From Lingula anatina (taxonomy: Eukaryota > Brachiopoda > Lingulata > Lingulida > Lingulidae), in contig NW_019775869.1 of NCBI RefSeq assembly GCF_001039355.2, positions 186,001 to 250,000 of the forward strand: 64,000 bases of DNA, read 5' to 3'. The position numbers and the translations under genes are program-made. Shown here one piece after another: positions 47,146 through 62,100 of this stretch. Below the pieces are notes generated by a model that saw only the letters and a program-made list of their open reading frames with translations, ran no database searches and was not told where the DNA came from. Every line of letters begins with the position of its first letter. Within the stretch, counting starts at the first letter, position 1.

Positions 47146-50100
47146 GGTAATATGTTCTGTGTTCCAGGTGTACAGAGTTGTCCTTGGATCCTGACCTGGC
47201 CCCTGCCTTCAGCTTTGCCCTGCTGACAGCCCTGCTAAACTGTCTCCCATTACTTCCACTGGTACACTCAGCAGGTGCTCTGCGCTGGTTCTTCACAGTG
47301 CTGAACAGAGTGAAGTTCATGGATATCTCTCAGACTGGCCAGATGGTGGCCGAGATGCTCTCCTCTGCAGCCAAGCAGTACAGTTTACGGGTGACACCTT
47401 TAGATGCCCTTCTGAAGTCAAGGTGTGTGTACAGCCACTTAAGTTTTTCATGTACTTTGTATGAAGTCTTTAATGAACAGATGTTTATAAATGTTGAGTA
47501 TCTGTCTGTAAAAATGCCGTCATAAATGTATTTTAGTCTGTTTGTACATTTCTATAGTTAATCTAATGAAATATAATCTTTATTTAGTTTGAGCCTATTT
47601 TACGCAAAGTTTCTGTAATTAAAGTACATCATTTATCTTAACTTTAAAAAGGTTTGGTCTTTATGGTCACCCTTGTGATCCTGATCTGTTTGATGTGGAA
47701 ATGCCCATCCAGCAATTGAAGCCCACACAACCAACAACATATGCATCCATGACTGGTGCTTCCACCAGCTCTTCTTCTTCTGGCAACTCTCCCCAGGGAT
47801 ACGAAGAGGTAGACTTTCAGGACCTCATCAACTTAGATCCAGATAAAACTATCAAGTCTGGAACGCAGGTTTGTGGCTTTTGATACTGATGTGTTATTGT
47901 TGTGCATTTGTCCAGTGTTTGACTTATTGTATGTGACCAGAATGTGAAATAAAAATGTTTGACTTTACAGGTGAAATGCACCTCACCTTTTTACTTTGAA
48001 AGCTGAATGATAAATTTTTCCCTAAGAGCATTTTTTGGAAATGATAACGGATTGTTTTGATGTAAAACGATGATTTGTTGCCATTTTTATGTTACAATTA
48101 TTCTAATTTCTACAGGGGTCTGAAATGGGAGGCCATACTATAGTTAACAGTTTGTTAGAAGTAGAGCCTCTGCACTTCACTTGTCATGCAACCAGTGATG
48201 GAACTAGAATGGAAAAGGCTGATATAAGTAAGACAGTTAATAGCTTAGTATAGACCTTATACCAAGTGCTGATTAATATTGCTATTTTGAGTAGATATGT
48301 CAAATTGTAAATGTTAAATAGATAGAGGATATAACTTTAAACTTGCTTGTATGAGCAAAAACGTGGTTATACATAATTTCAGTATCTTTTCATGTTTTCC
48401 TTCTACAGCTACAGCAGGCACCAACAGTCTTTCCAACACCTCAGGGTTGTCTGGTACCATCAACTTTGGTGACAGCTTGGCCACTGTGTCTGCAGCAGCA
48501 GCAGCAGCTGGGGCAGCCCTCCAGTCTCTCTCAACAGCCATGGTGTCGGCTGAACAGCATTTCTCACTCTCACAACACAAACAAGCACAGCTGCTCAAGG
48601 TGCAGCAACAGACACTGAAACTGAAGCAGAAACTGGCAGAGACTCAGAAGTCCGTAGCCGCTGCCTCTGCGCAGCCCCAGATTGATATCTTTCCCCCCAC
48701 GCCCACGCCGAAGACTACCCCTTTGTTTATGACACCACCAGTCACACCACCAAATGAGGCATACTTGGCAGAAAAACTGGCCAGTAATGGTGTTGGCCCT
48801 CAGAGTGACCAGAAAATAGGAGGGAAGAATGTCATTAAAGTAAGTTTGTGTCTGATGTTATTGAAATGATAATTATCAAAGCATATGTAAGCGCTTATCA
48901 TGTCAAACTATGAGATTGCTCATCTGATACTGATGTCAGTACGAAAAACTAGAACTGTTAATGACTTATGATGAAAGGTACTGAGCAAGTAATGAAAACT
49001 TGTAGAATTTGACCTTAAAGTGATTACGTTAATTGCAGCATTTTAAAATAAGTTCATATTATCATAATTAAATGTCAGTGAAATTTAACAGGTCTCTAGT
49101 GGCAAACCAGACAACAATTTCTCAGGAGGCCAGAAAACCTCATCCCATTTGTCCTCTGGTCACCAGCTCCTCCACCCTGCCTCGCAGCACGTCCTGGTCA
49201 TAGAACGCATGCACTCAGGAGCACGGAGATTCGTAGTGTTAGACTTTGGTAAACCCATACTGCTCACAGATGTGGTAATTCCAGCTTGTGGAGATTTAGC
49301 TTCTCTGTCCATAGACGTGTGGATCCACGGAGAGGAGATTGATGGCATGAGACTGGTGATAGCCTCAGATATTGGGTTGAGGTCTTTAATCATGAATGAC
49401 CTTTCACCACCACCTCTCTGTAGGTACTTGAAGGTAAGGCAGAGTTTCATGGGAGATTTTAACAGCTGAATTTTTTATGTATTGATTTTAGAACCTAAAC
49501 AAATCCAGTTGAAGAGCAAAAGCACATTGAGTATTTTAATTTTAATTCACAGAACTAGTATTGTGAGGAAAAGATAAGACGTATGCCATCTAATAGTTTC
49601 ATAAAACATATCCTGCTTTGTTCCCTGCAGATCACCACAGTGGGCAGATATGGCGGCAACACCCCCAGGTGTACCTCTAGGTCTCGCATACCCATAGGAA
49701 CTTTCTACGGACACAGTTTTATTTTACCGTGGGAGTACAGTTTGGATTCAGTTCCCTCTGTTGTAGCCAGTGAACTCTCTACTCTCAATCAACCATTGAC
49801 TGTAGACCAGTCAGAAATTTTGTCTCAGCTTAGCATGTTTATAACCCTTCAAGAAGATATTCAGTGTAGGTATAGCCTGGCCTGCACTAGGTTACAGTCA
49901 CTGGTAGCCTCCTTGGATCTTCCTCCCATGGTCAGTGGCCATGCAAAGTACTATTTAAGAAAGGGAAAGAAAGTGGAGGAAGATGCTAGAATACTTCAGG
50001 CATATAATGACTGTACGCAGCTACAGCTTCAGTTGAACCTGGCCCAGAGAGCCATAGAGAGACTACAGAAGGCCTTAGGGATGAAGCAGTCCAGGCCTGC

Positions 50101-53100
50101 AGCATCCAGTAATACTAATACAGTACTGAGACAGGTGTCTACAGACAAGCTGCGTGTCCTCACAGAGCTGCTCCTAGACTGCTTGCTCAGTATGACCAGG
50201 TCCAAGCCAACCATCCCTCATCCTCCATTGTCACTGTACAGGAACTTTAACCCACAGACGTGTGAAGCTCTGTTCAAGCACATCTGTGTGTTTGGAACAC
50301 GCCGCATGCAGATCCATGCAGGGTTGTTGTTGGTGCGTGTAGGAGGGAGGCAGAGCTGGTGGGGCCAGTTTTTAGGGAATATGCTCCAGCAGCTGTTCAG
50401 CTCCGACCTTACAGCTGTATTTCCACAGGACAGGTCAGTGATGAACAGTAGTGAGAAACTATTCTGGTTTGGCTAGACTGTGTAGAACATTTATTTATTG
50501 ACTTGTGCAATAGATTTGCATGGGTATTTCAGAAAAATGCATTATACTAGATGAAGAGAAAAATTATCTTTTGCAAGTGCCTCGGCCAATTACTTCGCTT
50601 TAAGATAAGGTTTGGATCAACTATTACTGATGTATGAAATTAAAGAGAACATTGTTTTATTTAATTTTGATGGAGCTTATTGATACATCTATGTACTGAG
50701 CTCCACTATCTTTACGTTGTAGAATATTTGTACTGCTGACAGCTCTGGGACAGAAGGCACTTACCAGTACCTCAGCCAGCAATGTGTTGGAGAGTTTGCT
50801 GACATTGCTGGGCAAGATTCTCTCTCCTCTTCTACACTCACAGGGAGAGTACTACAGAAACAGCCAAGGTGGATTTTCAAATTTTACTCATGATAGTTTT
50901 AAACTTACTTACTTTTACATACAAAACATTAGAATGTTTCTTAATATGCTCACTTTTACAAAGAAAGTATTTTGATATGAGTAAATGCTCTAAAAGGAAA
51001 AAAAAACACTGCACAGTTGACATACCATTTACTTAAATCCAGGTTCTTTGGATATGGATTTAGTTGGCTGGGTGCTGCTGTTCTTGTCCAGAACTATGGA
51101 TGCTGCTGGTAGCAGTAACAATGGTGGCAGTCATAATGGGGGCAGTAATGGTAAACCAGGTGATGGAGGAAGTGATGAGGGCACCAAAGGTTCTGCAGGG
51201 GCAGAGAACGATGATGCTGGAAAAGAAAATGGTACATGAAGATTTGAACTAAGCTTTAGATGTTTCTCTCACTCTTTGTTGAAATTGTGCCTTGAGATTT
51301 TGTCAAACCACTAAGATTCCTGCTTAGTGTCAGCAAATTTCAATTTGAATTGAGAAATAACATGGTATTTAACTGTGAAAAAAAAACAACAAAATTTAAA
51401 GGGGTGCCATAACAGCTTTTGGATAGATTTAAATAAGGTTAATAGACACATGTATATTAGACCAGCGTATCAAGTCAATGCCTGGCCTGCTTTTCTAATG
51501 CAGTTAGTAAAGTGCACTCTCCACCTATCTGTTCTATCCAGGCACCATGTTGTCAGCACGCTGGGACTTCATCCAGGGAGACACGGCCATGGAGCATGCA
51601 GACTTCAAACCCACACCCAGGTTCAGGACAAAGCTGTACAGACGGCAGCTGGCTAAGAGGCTAATGCATCATAAGTCTAAACTAATAGAGCTTCAGAAAG
51701 CCAAGAAAGAGTTCCTTGCCACCCAGGTGGCTGCAGCAGCTGTTTCCAAAGAGGCAGAAGTCTTAGTCAAACAGCAGGAACAGGAGTTCATAAAGGAATT
51801 GAAGAAATACTCATCTAAGGTATTTACATGATATGCAGTTGTGTAGAAATTTTAAGAAATGCTGGTTAAATGAAAAATCTTTTGGTCACATGCCTCTGTT
51901 AGATTTTTCATGGAAGGATAATTTGGCTTTTTTTTCATCCTTAATAATTGCATTCCACAGAAGTGAAAAAATGATAATGACTGAAAAAAGTTTTGTGCAA
52001 AGGATGGAGAAATCTATAGAAATAAGTAAAGTTTGGTTAAAGAAAGCTCAAGTATGATTGATAAAACATTGTAATTTATAGCAAGTGGTTTAGATTTCAT
52101 GTATGCATATTTCATTCTCAGCACTTCAAGGACATCATGCAGATCAGGAGAATAGATGCAGAGGTGCTGAGAAAGAAGCCAAAGGATGACAGCAATGGTG
52201 TGAGGGGAGACCAGGATGGCCATGACACAGAGAACTCTATGGTGTTACCTAGGGAGAGATGTCTCCCTGTAGTCAGGGGTCTCATAGCCCTATTACTGTC
52301 CATGGATTTCACATGCAATGTTGACCTGTTCCTGATTGCATGCAAGGTAGGGTGAAATCAGGGTAATATAATAGTTGAATCATTTATTCATGATGATGGC
52401 ATAGGCTATTAAAACATATTGCGTTATTTTTGTTGCCATAAATTAGATTGGTAAAAAGTTAAATGGGTACTTAATTGTTATCTTATATAAAGGATGTTTT
52501 GTAATGAGATGGGAAAAACAGTAAAAGTTGACTTTATTGGGATATTTTTTTCAGCAGCATTTGTTTGCATTTGCTTAAGAGTTTTATCAATGACATGACA
52601 CTGAAATTGACTATTTATTAAAAGGTTGTTGCACGTATTACCAACTCAACACGCCCAGCCATCACTCTGTCAGAGGCTATGACCCAGGAACAGCTAGAGC
52701 AGCTATTGTTACTATGTAGCAATCTAGAACATAACCATGGCAACCTGACCTGGGGAGGACCTTGGTCTGGACACGCCATTACCTGCATGATACAGGATGT
52801 TCTAGATGGTAAGTCAGGCAGTAAATTATAGCCAGTTACATATATATTTTGAAAAGTTTGTCAACCAAATAGCGGAACTATTGGTTCATTTACAGTTTTA
52901 AAAAAGGACCTCAAGTGCTTTTTTTCTTGTTGAAAAAAAAATTGACTTAAAAGTTTTACTTCGAACCATGAGGATTTTGCTTAGCGCTTAAAAACTTTGT
53001 AAATTGCCAAGTACATTGAAATTAATATATTATTCAGATATTTTGTAAAATGGTTCATAAATGCCCTGTATATTCTGTCCAGGTGAGCGTCTGTACCCAC

Positions 53101-56100
53101 CAGGAGATGGTGGCTCCTCCAGTATGACAGAGGAGGAGTTGTCAGCTGCCATGACAGAGACTGATGACTCCATACACCACAGTGCCAGTCTACCACAGAT
53201 AGATGACAGTGGCAGCAGTGGACCAGGTGGGCCAGGTAAATAAAGACCTGAAGTTTGTCGTTATCCACGATATTACTTTTTTACATCATTTCAGTTGTTG
53301 GTCTTTGTTATTAATCATGGGTAGCTTGTGATTTTTGATGTTCATGTTTTTACTCAAATTTAAGCATAACAACTCTTAATATGAAATTCAAAATTTCACA
53401 ATAAGTGCATAGTTAACAACACCCAATTAATTAATCTAATTCTACAAACAATGCATTAAGTTATGAAAAATGCATTGATTATGTTATCCTTTGTCTAGTA
53501 TTTAAAATATTATTTATGTTTTATCATTTACATAAAAAAGTGACACTATGTTCCGTTTCTACAGGAGCAGACATGGTGGAGGCATACCCCGTTCCATCTG
53601 AGCCTATCCCTGTAGTGGGCACAATAGAGGAAATCCCCATGGATATTTCTGAAGACCAGGGGTTCTCCCTCACCTATGATGATCTCTATGGACCAGGGTA
53701 CAGTGAGCCTGTTACCCCACCAGAGTTACTACCCCCCATGCCTATGCCTCCCCTAGAGGGAGATGCCACGCCCCCAGAAGTAGGATCCCTGCAGGATGAT
53801 GGGTACAAAATGTAAGTATTTTCATATAGTGTAAAAAGTTATCACATGGGTTAGACACCTTGACTCTCATATGTACTTCTTTAAATGTGGTGAATGCAGA
53901 TTTTAGAAATTTGTGTATGTTGACATATTAAATCTTGCTTGACTGTCATACATGAATTTTTCTTTCCAGCTTGGGAATTCACTGCTATCTTTCATCACTG
54001 TTTGTAGATTGAACAATGTTCACTTAATAATTCAAAATGTAAGCAATTCAATTGTAGTTGTGGTAGAATAGAGGAAATCTAAATCAAATTCAGACCATAC
54101 CTTATGTCTTCAGCATTATCTTACATTGAATATTAACACAGATGTAAATTCTTTGAATACAATTTCAGATTATTTGATAGTGCTGGAAAAGCCTTGAGCC
54201 TGGGTATGTTCAAGAACATGATGGAAGGGAACAAAAAGAATGTCAAAGTATCAAAAATAAAGATGTCAACAAATTTAAACAGAATGAAGAAAGGGAAAGA
54301 TTGGCTGTCGGGTCCAGACCCCCGCCTTGGAGCCATGACCAAGGGGACATCTGCCGCAATGGATGCCAGACTGGAGTTCCGTGTAGACTGGAATGCTGAG
54401 CTTAAACTCAGGGTACGAATACAGACCTATAACTTTCTTGTATTAAGATTGAAATATTATGTAGGTTTTCACAATGCCCTGTCTCAACAAACTGAGGATC
54501 TGCGTAAAAGAGAGACATTCTGCCATTACATTTGCACAGCTTAGGATTAGTGTACACTTGGGTCAGAATCTAGGATAAGGCTTATCGATACAAATTAATG
54601 TGAACTGGAATCTTTGTCATGGGGGGGGACTCTATTTGACAAAGGGCTCTATTTTCAATTCTGGGTTTTAGTGTCTAACTAAGATGTCTGATGATACGTA
54701 CAACTTTTCTTGCCCAATATTATCAGATATTTCCAGAACTGAGAAATGGGTTTCAAAGTATTAGATAACCTGAACTACCTATATGTAATTATACATAATG
54801 CTTGCATAATTCTTCATATAATGGGGAGATGTAAAAGGAGATGACGGGTTTATTGATCTGTGATTACAGGTGATGCAGTCTCTGGAGGCAGAATCTGTTC
54901 AGAGTGCCATCTCCTCTGTCATCCCCCCTGCTCCCCAGCTGCCATTCCCCCAGAGCACAGTTCAGAACACACGGGCTGTGTCCACAGATGATGAACAGCT
55001 CTCAGAGACCAGCTTTTATGGAGAATATCAGGTGGGGTGGATAGATTTTAAAAAGAATTCTCTAACCAAAATAATGTGCTTTAAGTATTAGATTTCAGTT
55101 TTACATTAAAGAGTTTTATAATTCCTTGCTATTCTGTTAAGTGCAGGGACTAAAAATGCATTTTGCAGCATTTGATGAAAACCTTTTTTTTTCAATTATT
55201 CGATAAGCTTTCGAGTGTTGGAAACAACTGCTTTTCACCCAGTATATTTATCTCGACATAATTATATCAGGCTTATTAACAGCACTTAAAATTGGCATGA
55301 GAGTTATTGACATAAGAATATTTCAAACATGCCATCTTCCTTGTGTTTCAGAATGTTCCATCCAATGACATGTTGAGCCAGTGTTTTGACAACCTCTTCA
55401 TGCAGCTGTACCGTCACCGTGTCAACCTGGACACCATCCTTCAGCTCTGGCTCATCTTCAATGACGACAGCTCTCAGGAGGAGACCACTCAGTCAACCTT
55501 TGACCCCAGCCGTGTTCCCATGATCCCTCTGAGCCAGGCTGCAGTGGCTAGCCTGCTGACAGCTCTGGCCTATGAGCCCAATGTCCCAGTCAGGACATGG
55601 ACCCTGTTCTTCCAGGTGTTAACACTGTTGATGAATGTGAAGCACCACAGGGAACTGGAAGCTACGGCACCTGCCCTGCCAGCAGAGAGGTGGCTTGCCT
55701 CTGTAGTGGTCACAGACGATCACCTAATGCCTGTGTTGATTAAGTTTTTAACTGGAGTGTCTTACCAGGGTCCTGTGCTGTCCAATCTGCAGGATACTCA
55801 GGTAGGTGATAGCACTTTCCTGACTAGTTTGTAGATGATTCCTGGCAGTTTTTATTGGAATGAATGTTAATGGTAATCAGGTTTGAATAGAATATTCTTT
55901 ATCAAATTGTTAAAATTCAATGTCAGAAGTATTTTTTTTTATGACATACATGTTTAAAATTGAAATATGAAGGTGTATTACAAACTGTTTTCTCCTATCT
56001 CAGGTGGGTCCTTTTGCCACCAAAATGTTCCATGAATTTTTGGTACGGCTCCAATTACGCACAGCTGAGGATAATGAAAAACACTTGAAGGAGCTGATGC

Positions 56101-59100
56101 TGAAGTTAGTGTACATGCTTACAACAGAGAGGTGGGTACTTCAAGACTAGAAAGCCTATGAAAATATCTTTCAAGTAGTATGTTAAGAGAGTCACAAAAT
56201 ACCTTGCAAAATTTTGAAAAAAAATGATATACTTAGATTGATATTTCATTATATCCATGATCACTTTCACATCATTACTGACTTAGATATTCATTTGCTC
56301 ATTGATATTCTCCATTATTTGAAATAAAGTTACCTACATATGTGTTTCATATGACATTATTTTGACTTCAGAGGTGCTTTCCACTGTGGCCATGGTCCAC
56401 TGGATGCCCAGTGCAAGCTGCTGGACTATGTGCTTGACCAGCAGTATGACAGTGTGGACATCAGCAATGCCATCAGTGTTATAGAGTCCATCAGTGTCCT
56501 GGTCCACCATCACATCCTCAGTCAGGAGAGGGTACTGTGTAAGAGCCAATCAGACGGAGGGGTCAGTGCGAGGTCGTGTTTTGGTGGGTTATTTTCCAGT
56601 CTCTTGAGACCAGGGGACTCTAAGTCAATGGTGGGAGAGGCCAACCGTGATGTGCTGATGTGTAGCCTGTTGAAACTGGTCAATAAACTGATACAGGTTG
56701 TGCTGCCAGGACGGAACTCTAGGGGAAGTACAACAGAGGAGGAGCCTATGGATGTCATTGAAGAACCGCTGACAGACTCCAGTAAGCTGAGTCAATCTAG
56801 AGCAGGTAATAACACAACAGTTTTAGAGGGTGCTAGACCCATAGAAGCGTGGTCCAAGTCCGATGAAGAGAAAAGCTCAGAGACTGATGAACAGAAAACT
56901 GAGACTGCCTCCTCTCAGGCTAACACACCTACAGCTCCACAGCCAAAGAAAGCATGCTCCCATGGCCCTGATATGAACAGGAAGGAACACACCCTATCAG
57001 ATGTCATTCTGACACATGAGAAAATAATGACTCACTTGTTGGAAGCTTTGAGTTTCTGTAACAGCAGCACCATGGCCACCATCTTGTGTACCTCTGGACT
57101 GCAGGGGAGTATGCAGGACACATTCACGGGGCTGGACGTGCTCTCAGTGGGAGATGGAATATTTCAGATCCTGTGCACACTGAACAAGAAGGCCACAGAT
57201 ATGCAGTTAATAGTGGGACCCATGTACAAGTACCTGTCATCTGGGTTCAGAGGAACTGGTGCACACTCCATTTGCAAGCTCTCTGAGCCCTTGCTCTGGT
57301 TCATTCTAAGAGTGCTGGACTGTGATAAAGCTCTAAGTAAATTCCTGGAATTTGGTAAGTGATTGAATTATTAATTTGGACATAAACAATAGAGACATTG
57401 AAAATATTTTCTTTTTTCTAATTAGCATTATTACATCAGCATATGTTTTTTAATGTATGAATTTCACAAATAAATTTTTTTTTTCTTCAATCAACAACTT
57501 GTTTTAAAAATATCGTTAGCCTGCAGCATTTAATCTAAGAAATGAAATTTAAGACCCTTAATACTTATAGGCATGTGGTGACTTTGTTTCCAGGAGGTGT
57601 AGAAGTGATCTGCAGGAATTTGGTCCAGAGTAACAGGCGTGTGATCAGCACAGGTCCCAGTCTCATCTCCACCATCATGCAGTACCTGGGCAGCAGTAAA
57701 ATGGCCAGCTACAACCTGTCCAAGTCAAGAGGAAGCACAGACACTGAGGCTGCTGAGGGATTACAGAACTTTGCTCCTTTAGGTAATACAGTGCCTCTAG
57801 TTATCTGTGATGACAGTGTTCAAAGGTTAATTTAAAGGTTATGCCGTCCATTTTACAAAATAAAATTGAATTTGAAAATAATTCTGAGACTGTTGTACAA
57901 CTACGGTGCCCTGTCTTGAACAGCATGATATAGTTCTCAGAGGATGCTTATTATGTTGAAAAAAGGTTTAAAAAAACATCAGCTCTGGTCTAATCTGGAT
58001 AGTCAGGAGGATCATTTTTTTTCAAGTGGTCAAAATATCCATTTTTAATGAGTTTTTTTTTTAATCTACACGTTTATTATATCCATTTCCTGAGAATTAG
58101 ATAAGAATTTGTATATAACCCCTAATGGATTGTCTCAACCAGAGTACAATACCTTAAGTACACCATCAATCCAATTGAAACCAACTACAACAATAGATCT
58201 TAATTAAAATCCATTGATATGTTTTTCTAAAATTTCAAGGTGGATTTTCTTCCATTTGAAATCCTGTTATAAATGTGAGTTTTATGAACATTTATATTTT
58301 GACACTTTCTATTATGTCTATGGACAATGTTTAATGGGTACTGACATAGTATGTTAACTACTGTCACAGTATTCTCTGGTATTGTTCTTCAGGTTCCATC
58401 AGTTCCAGCAGTCCTACAGCCAGTCCAGCCGAGGTGCTGGTCCAGGCGTCTCCACCACACAGGAGAGCCCGGTCAGCAGCCTGGTCCTACCATTACTACC
58501 CTGATGAAGCCTGGGTTGATCTTACCATACAGCTCCCATGTGCTGTACTGCTGAAAGAAGTACAGATACAGCCACATTTAACTTCCCTAGCTAGTAAGTA
58601 TATACATATGTTACTGATAATGGTGTGTTTAGAAAGAAATAGACTAGAAATAGACTATGTGGTTTTACAAATAGCCTGTTTGTGTATTTTAATAATAATT
58701 ACACGAGAATTGAAAAGTTTGAAGGGTGATTAATATCATTACCTGGTCATCAGGTGATGTATGATGATCTAATTATTGCATGATGAGACTTATTTGTATG
58801 AGACTTTCTGTCTCTAAGAATTTAGTTTGTTGCAATAAGGCAAAAAGATATGCACTGAAAAGAAATCAGGGTTATAGTATTAAAGTAGGTTTAACTTAAC
58901 AAAAACTGTAAAAATATTGGACTTTTATATGTATAAATATGTTTGATGACTATTTGAATCTACAGTCCTTAATTTCTGTTCCAGCATGTCCTGCAGCAGT
59001 ATCTGTAGAGGTCAGTAGAGACGTAATGCAGAGTGTCCCCATCAGTCCACCAGTGGTCACTAGTGGACTGACCTTCATCAAAATACAGCTCCTTAAGCCC

Positions 59101-62100
59101 GAGGTAGCCACAGCAGTGACCATCCGACTTCACAAGCCAAAGGACTCCACCACAGTTGGGCTGTCGCAAATTCTACTGATGGGGTATACAGCATTTGGTG
59201 ACAGCAGCTACAGGAACCCTAATGTCTTTGCTCCCTCTGAGGATTTTGTTTCAAGAACTAGGTAATTTTAAACATTCGATTTATAATATTTATAATATAA
59301 TATAACATTGGTTTATAAGTTCATTTTTGTCATTTTTGAATAAAAGGTAGGTTATATTTTTTTAATGAAATTATATTTTATTATCAAGTAGGTTGCCAGT
59401 CTTATCTGGTAAACTGCCAGTGTAGAGAGCACTTGAAAATACTTTTGATATTCACATAGAAAAATAAAGACCTGTTGAATGGACATTATAACCATTTTAT
59501 AGAGGTTGATGTAGATGATATTTATTTTCAATGAGCCCAATTTTAATTGCAGTATTGGTTGGCTGCGCCTGCTTCACCACTGCCTGTCTCATGTGGAGGC
59601 CATGGCTGAACCCATCGCTGCTGCTGCTGCCCCCACACCTCACCTCCTCAGCACATGTACTGCACTGCTGGTCACCCCGGCTACCAGTATATACTCCTCA
59701 AATATAGAGGCAGTGCTGCTCAAGATAGGCTTACACAGCACTGACATGGGATTAGCCCTTCTTGACAACTTACTCAGAAATACAGTCTCTGGTGAACAAG
59801 GTATGTGTGGAATAGACATGGTAACGCAGGCTGATTCATATTATACCAGTATTTTGCCTTTCACTTTCATCATATCACAGGTTTCATCATCAGTAGCTAA
59901 GAGGAAGTTTGGAGGTGAATTTCTTTCCATCTATAAAGCTCTGTCAATTTGTAAATATTATATTTATGTATAAACTGCATGAAAAAAGCTTGTACACTGT
60001 CTTTACCTTCAGCACAGGCATTGTATTCTATTGTTGAAGATATGATATATAACCTATTCTTATAACCTATTCTTTCTGTAATAGACCAGAGTCTTCTACA
60101 TGGTAAAGTCAATGGAGTTGCTAACGATTCCACAATCGACATCATCTATCAGTTGTGTATGACACAAGATGCAGGTACAGCAGAAAGGATCAGGGCACTT
60201 GTTGATTGGCTAGGAGACACAGCCAGAGTAGCTCTGCAGAAAATTGGCAATATCTCAGATGATGGGTATCGTCCCTCACCCAGGGACACTCTAACCCTGA
60301 CTGCAGAGGGGTTGCCCAACCCTGCCCCTGCTCACATCCACTGCATTGCCTCTGTGTTTTGGCACAGCCAAGAGCTTACTTTGAATTACAATCTGGGGGA
60401 CATTTTGACCAAGGAGCTTTTAAGGTAAGACAGTGAAATTTTGCAAAATTGTTGAAGTTAAATTACAGTGTATTTCTGTATACCTGACTCTTTGAAGAAG
60501 GAAGAACATTTTTTTTATATTAAATATCTTAAAGAAGTCGCTAATTAGTCTGAAAGTTATTGAAAGGTTTTCTATACCAAAGTAGTGTACCATTGGGAAG
60601 AAACTGTGATCAAAACTGTAACCATATCTTTGTTTTTATCCAGCTCTTTGTACGAGTGGTCTGCTGTTCTTCCTGCCTCCTCCACTCTGAAGACTGCAGT
60701 GGACTCTGTGATCTGCTCAGCCTGCTACATACACCCCGAGTACTTCAGCTGCCTCATGGAGTGGATGGGGATCATAGTCAGCATGGAGATGTCTGTGACA
60801 GATGACTTCAAAGATGTCACCCAGTCACAGCAGAACCAGGAATCCATGACTGATGACTCCAAGGAAGCTAGTAATGTATTCAGTCTAGACATTGAGCAGA
60901 CTACTGTACATCAACCAATGACGTTACAGGATTTGGGTCACATGATCTTAGATGAGGTTCACCTAGCAACACTTGGTGTGGCCTGTCAGTCTGAAAGTGC
61001 AGTGCGGCAGCTTCTAGAGTCCGGATTCCCAGCTATGTTGGCCCAGGCAATGTATGAGTTTTGTAATAAAGAGCTTGGACGATACAGTGACTCTTTGTCT
61101 TTCTCTGAAAAGACAACTGACTCTGTCAAAACTAATAACTTGAAGAAAGGTTCTCGAAGGAAAGAAAGTGTGGAATCTCTAGCATCAGGTCAGTATAAAT
61201 ACAGACAGATTGGATTGATAGTTGAATGGTTTTAGAACTGTGGTTGAAACGACTTCAGTTTTGGAATGGATTGATAAATGCTTTGGATTTAGACCAAGGT
61301 TTACAATGTACTGAAACAATTAAAACATTTTGAAAGCAATTATACGTTTTTTGTGCAACAGTGAAAAATAATTTCACCCTTGTAACTAATATATATTGCT
61401 TGCCATTAGACAAAGGCATATGTTTGACAGCAGACCTGGTAGCTCCAGTCCTCCATTTCTTTACCACGGTGACCCAGGAGTCCGTGATGAAGGACTGGCT
61501 GGGGGATAATGAGGGCAATATTTTCTGGAGTGTGTTACTGAACATGCTGTGTAACACACCTGCTCAGACAGCACTACTGGATGCCTGTACTACCAACAGG
61601 TGCAAGGTAAGAGATGGATCTTACTGGACCTTCTACATATCACTAAGACTCTCCTAAATGGATCAACAAACCTACTACATGCAGGTTTTATAATGATTTG
61701 GTGTCTCTTCTTTTGATTAAACCTTAATTCGTGACTGTTTGATTGAAAAAAATACTTTGAAAAAAATCTTGGTTAAAAACAGGCAGTTAAAGCCAGTCAG
61801 TTACCATTCTAAAAATGTTTTCCTGTTAAAATATTCATCATTATGTCAAATCTGATTTTAAAGATGAATACGTATATATTTGATCAGGTCATGTCAGGAC
61901 ACCAGAGGGCCGCCATAGAGAGTGCTGCTGTAGTATTCTTCACCAAAGTGGTCACCTGTCACTCCACAAACCAGAAGTTATTTGCCCAGGTGTTGTGTGA
62001 TGTTATCAAAGGACAGGGATCACCACATGCAGGTAAAATTACAATTTCTTCACTTAATTGTTTGGTGATTATATTGAGATTTTTAATATTATCCAGGTAT

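Noticed and set aside
46970-47320. Minus-strand frame with poly-Asn
   Set aside because: Made by the ATT microsatellite; it overlaps BIRC6 exon 18 on the other strand.
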